A stretch of DNA of 64,000 nucleotides, from contig JAUJEA010000007.1 of assembly GCA_030442035.1 (NCBI GenBank), positions 1 to 64,000 on the forward strand. Direction: 5' to 3'. Positions 61,605-64,000 of this stretch are shown here, piece after piece. A program made the position numbers and the translations under genes. The notes beneath the pieces are model-generated. The model had not been told where the DNA came from and did not search any database. It was given only the letters and a program-made list of their open reading frames with translations. Every line of letters begins with the position of its first letter. Position 1 is the first letter of the stretch. This stretch comes from Splendidivirga corallicola (lineage in GTDB: Bacteria; Bacteroidota; Bacteroidia; Cytophagales; Cyclobacteriaceae).

Positions 61605-63742
61605 CAAAACCTGATTTTTCCAAAATCAATTACCAGGATATCATCAATAATCAACATGATAAATCCGAAAATGGTATTGCTACCGTGAATTGGGAAACTG
61701 CTGAAAAAATTAAGGTAAAACCAGTATTCCAAAAGAAAGACATTGAGGATCTCTATCATTTGAATTTTGCTTCCGGCATTACTCCTTACCTAAGGGGTCC
61801 TTATTCTACTATGTATGTCAGCAGACCCTGGACAATTCGTCAATATGCGGGATTTTCCACCGCAGAGGAATCCAATGCCTTTTATCGCAGAAATTTAGCG
61901 GCAGGACAAAAAGGACTGTCCATCGCATTCGATCTTGCCACTCACCGAGGTTATGATTCCGATCATCCAAGGGTGGTTGGAGATGTTGGGAAAGCTGGTG
62001 TTGCTATCGATTCCATCCTGGACATGAAAATATTGTTTGATGGAATACCGCTGGATAAAATGTCCGTATCCATGACTATGAATGGTGCAGTGATCCCCAT
62101 CCTGGCGCTTTACATAGTAGCGGCTGAAGAACAAGGTGTTAAACCTGAACAGTTGAGTGGTACCATTCAAAATGACATCCTGAAGGAGTTCATGGTAAGG
62201 AATACATACATCTATCCACCTGCTCCATCCATGCGGATTATTGCCGATATTTTCAAATATACATCAAGGGAAATGCCTAAGTTCAACTCCATCAGTATCA
62301 GTGGTTATCATATGCACGAGGCAGGTGCTCCCGCCGATATTGAGCTTGCTTATACCCTTGCTGATGGTTTGGAATATATTCAAACGGGGGTTAATGCAGG
62401 AATGGATATTGACCAATTTGCTCCGAGGTTATCTTTTTTCTGGGCTATTGGCATGAATCATTTCATGGAAATAGCGAAACTGAGGGCAGGCAGAATGTTA
62501 TGGGCCAAGATTGTCAATCAGTTTAATCCAAAGAATTTAAAGTCTTTAGCACTAAGAACACATTGCCAGACCTCGGGATGGAGTCTTACAGAACAAGATC
62601 CTTTCAACAATGTGACCAGGACATGTGTAGAGGCCATGTCCGCAGTTTTAGGTCATACGCAATCACTACATACTAATGCATTGGATGAGGCCATAGCGCT
62701 ACCCACCGATTTTTCAGCTAGAATTGCAAGGAATACTCAGCTATTTATTAAAGATGAAACAAAAGTTACCAAGGTAGTAGACCCCTGGGGTGGTTCCTAC
62801 TATGTTGAATATTTAACTGATCAATTGACCAAAAGGGCCTGGGAGCTGATTGAAGAAGTGCAATCTCTTGGAGGAATGGCCAAAGCAATAGAAACCGGCA
62901 TTCCCAAAATGCGCATTGAAGAAGCGGCAGCAAAAAAACAGGCACGCATAGATTCGGGAAAAGATACAATTGTAGGTGTTAACAAATATCAAACAGAGGA
63001 AAAAACTGAAATAGATTTATTGGAAGTGGACAACACTTCTGTAAGAAATGCTCAATTGGCAAGGCTAAAACAATTAAAGGAAGAAAGAGATCCTGAAGCT
63101 GTTGAAAGTGCCTTAAATGCGTTGACAGCATGTGCAGCGAGCGGTAAGGGCAATCTATTGGAACTCGCCATTGATGCAGCAAGAAAACGAGCAACCGTTG
63201 GTGAAATATCAAGTGCCATGGAAAAAGAATTCGGAAGACACAAAGCCACTATCAGATCCATTTCGGGGGTTTATTCAAGCGAAGCCTCCAATGATGAAAA
63301 GTTCAAAGCTGCCAAGGATTTAGCAGATAAGTTTGCTGAATTGGAAGGTAGAAGACCAAGGATCATGGTGGCTAAAATGGGACAGGATGGACATGACCGA
63401 GGTGCCAAAGTAATAGCCACCAGCTTTGCTGATCTCGGTTTTGATGTGGACATTGGTCCTTTGTTTCAAACACCTGAAGAAGTGGCTCAGCAAGCAGCTG
63501 AAAATGATGTCCATGTTATTGGGGCCTCAAGCCTGGCCGCGGGACATAAAACCCTGATACCACAACTCATTGCTGCGCTGAAAAAAATAGGCCGTGATGA
63601 CATCATGGTAATTGCCGGTGGGGTGATCCCTCCCCAGGATTATGATTTTTTATTTGAAGCCGGTGTTGGAGGTGTTTTTGGACCTGGAACTGTTATTGCC
63701 GAAGCTGCTGCTGATATACTAAAGAAGTTGATGCAACAATGA
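61601..63742 (+). CDS. mutB: Methylmalonyl-CoA mutase, large catalytic subunit
   Basis: 713 residues. The N-terminal substrate barrel contains [18 protein letters not shown] (core [13 protein letters not shown]) and the later [16 protein letters not shown] motif. The C-terminal cobalamin domain has [10 protein letters not shown] with the lower-ligand His598 and Asp596, so adenosylcobalamin is bound base-off. This is the catalytically active subunit of the MutAB dimer. It overlaps mutA by four bases and is followed by the convergent truA gene. Confidence 0.97.
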   Translation: MTKPDFSKINYQDIINNQHDKSENGIATVNWETAEKIKVKPVFQKKDIEDLYHLNFASGITPYLRGPYSTMYVSRPWTIRQYAGFSTAEESNAFYRRNLAAGQKGLSIAFDLATHRGYDSDHPRVVGDVGKAGVAIDSILDMKILFDGIPLDKMSVSMTMNGAVIPILALYIVAAEEQGVKPEQLSGTIQNDILKEFMVRNTYIYPPAPSMRIIADIFKYTSREMPKFNSISISGYHMHEAGAPADIELAYTLADGLEYIQTGVNAGMDIDQFAPRLSFFWAIGMNHFMEIAKLRAGRMLWAKIVNQFNPKNLKSLALRTHCQTSGWSLTEQDPFNNVTRTCVEAMSAVLGHTQSLHTNALDEAIALPTDFSARIARNTQLFIKDETKVTKVVDPWGGSYYVEYLTDQLTKRAWELIEEVQSLGGMAKAIETGIPKMRIEEAAAKKQARIDSGKDTIVGVNKYQTEEKTEIDLLEVDNTSVRNAQLARLKQLKEERDPEAVESALNALTACAASGKGNLLELAIDAARKRATVGEISSAMEKEFGRHKATIRSISGVYSSEASNDEKFKAAKDLADKFAELEGRRPRIMVAKMGQDGHDRGAKVIATSFADLGFDVDIGPLFQTPEEVAQQAAENDVHVIGASSLAAGHKTLIPQLIAALKKIGRDDIMVIAGGVIPPQDYDFLFEAGVGGVFGPGTVIAEAAADILKKLMQQ

Positions 63743-63797
63743 TCTAGAGAAATTCTGGGGTAAATCTAAATTTAGAACCCGGTAAGACTCATCTCCT

Positions 63798-64000
63798 TCA
63801 AAGAAAAATCTCGTCGGGATATATTATTTCTGTTAAGAACAATCCCTGCGCAGGTGCTGCTCGACCAGCCTTCTTTCTGTCTTTGCTTGCTATGATCTGC
63901 TCAAAATCCTCCAGATTTATCTTTCCGGTACCTATATCCAGCAAGGTCCCAACGATTGCACGAACCATCCCCCGCAAAAAGCGGTTAGCTGAAATGTGAA
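63798..64000 (-). CDS. truA: tRNA pseudouridine synthase A, C-terminal part
   Basis: The stop is TGA at 63798-63800 (minus strand) and the frame is open to the right edge, so the N-terminus is outside the window. The visible 67 residues contain NRFLRGMVRAIVGTLLDIG and GRAAPAQGLFLTEIIYP, the conserved C-terminal block of TruA. The enzyme modifies U38-U40 in the anticodon arm of many tRNAs. Confidence 0.9.
   Translation of the reverse strand, partial: HISANRFLRGMVRAIVGTLLDIGTGKINLEDFEQIIASKDRKKAGRAAPAQGLFLTEIIYPDEIFL

Overview
The window is a 64 kb piece of a Bacteroidota chromosome, most probably order Cytophagales. The evidence is direct. There is a SusC/SusD pair, and there are proteins with type IX secretion (T9SS) C-terminal domains. 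Many genes carry the Bacteroidota promoter pattern TTG-N18-21-TAnnTTTG. Shine-Dalgarno sites are mostly weak, and the 16S rRNA 5' end reads as a Cytophagia-like sequence. A genus cannot be named from this window alone.

Layout. 1-0.7 kb: the 5' end of a 16S rRNA gene (minus strand) with a long leader and two tandem promoters. 0.7-5.5 kb (minus): relA/spoT, a Fur-family regulator, a STAS-domain protein and purA. 5.5-9.1 kb (plus): tRNA-Leu, trigger factor, clpP and clpX, which is a chaperone/protease block. 9.1-16.5 kb (minus): lpxB, queD, an isolated SusD/SusC outer-membrane uptake pair and a small exported protein. 16.6-20.1 kb (plus): an ArsR-type regulator, a HAD phosphatase, proline-catabolic pruA and a small secreted protein.

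20.1-29.1 kb is an accessory region. It has lower gene density, higher A+T and remnants of genes. It holds a tightly spaced three-gene set: a four-helix membrane protein, a 442-residue protein of unknown function and a SIR2-family protein broken by frameshifts. These are followed by a lipoprotein gene interrupted by an amber codon, a second lipoprotein, a decayed antitoxin-like tail next to a pair of palindromes, a YaaC-like protein, a possible transposase remnant and a pentapeptide-like/K+ channel fusion. It ends at tRNA-Asn. The three-gene set is the best candidate for an undescribed, probably anti-phage, system.

29.5-50 kb is ordinary core: Hsp20, an HtrA/Deg protease, ALDH7, a single-domain response regulator, a large FAD/Fe-S D-2-hydroxyacid dehydrogenase, tRNA-Ala, an NlpC/P60 lipoprotein, asnB, dps, a kinase-fold protein beside murF, an FG-GAP T9SS cargo protein, a THUMP-like methyltransferase and asd. 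50-64 kb holds a lamin-tail surface protein, a 53-residue small gene, isoaspartyl peptidase, a DksA-like protein without zinc cysteines, scpB, a PIN-domain toxin (frameshifted) with a 305-residue putative antitoxin, rluB, lspA, both methylmalonyl-CoA mutase subunits, and the 3' end of truA.

The most unusual observation is that two unrelated effector-type genes, the SIR2 protein and the PIN toxin, are each knocked out of frame at a perfect 5-bp tandem duplication. Removing one copy restores the family sequence in both. This suggests either selection for inactivation of toxic effectors or a common slippage mechanism.
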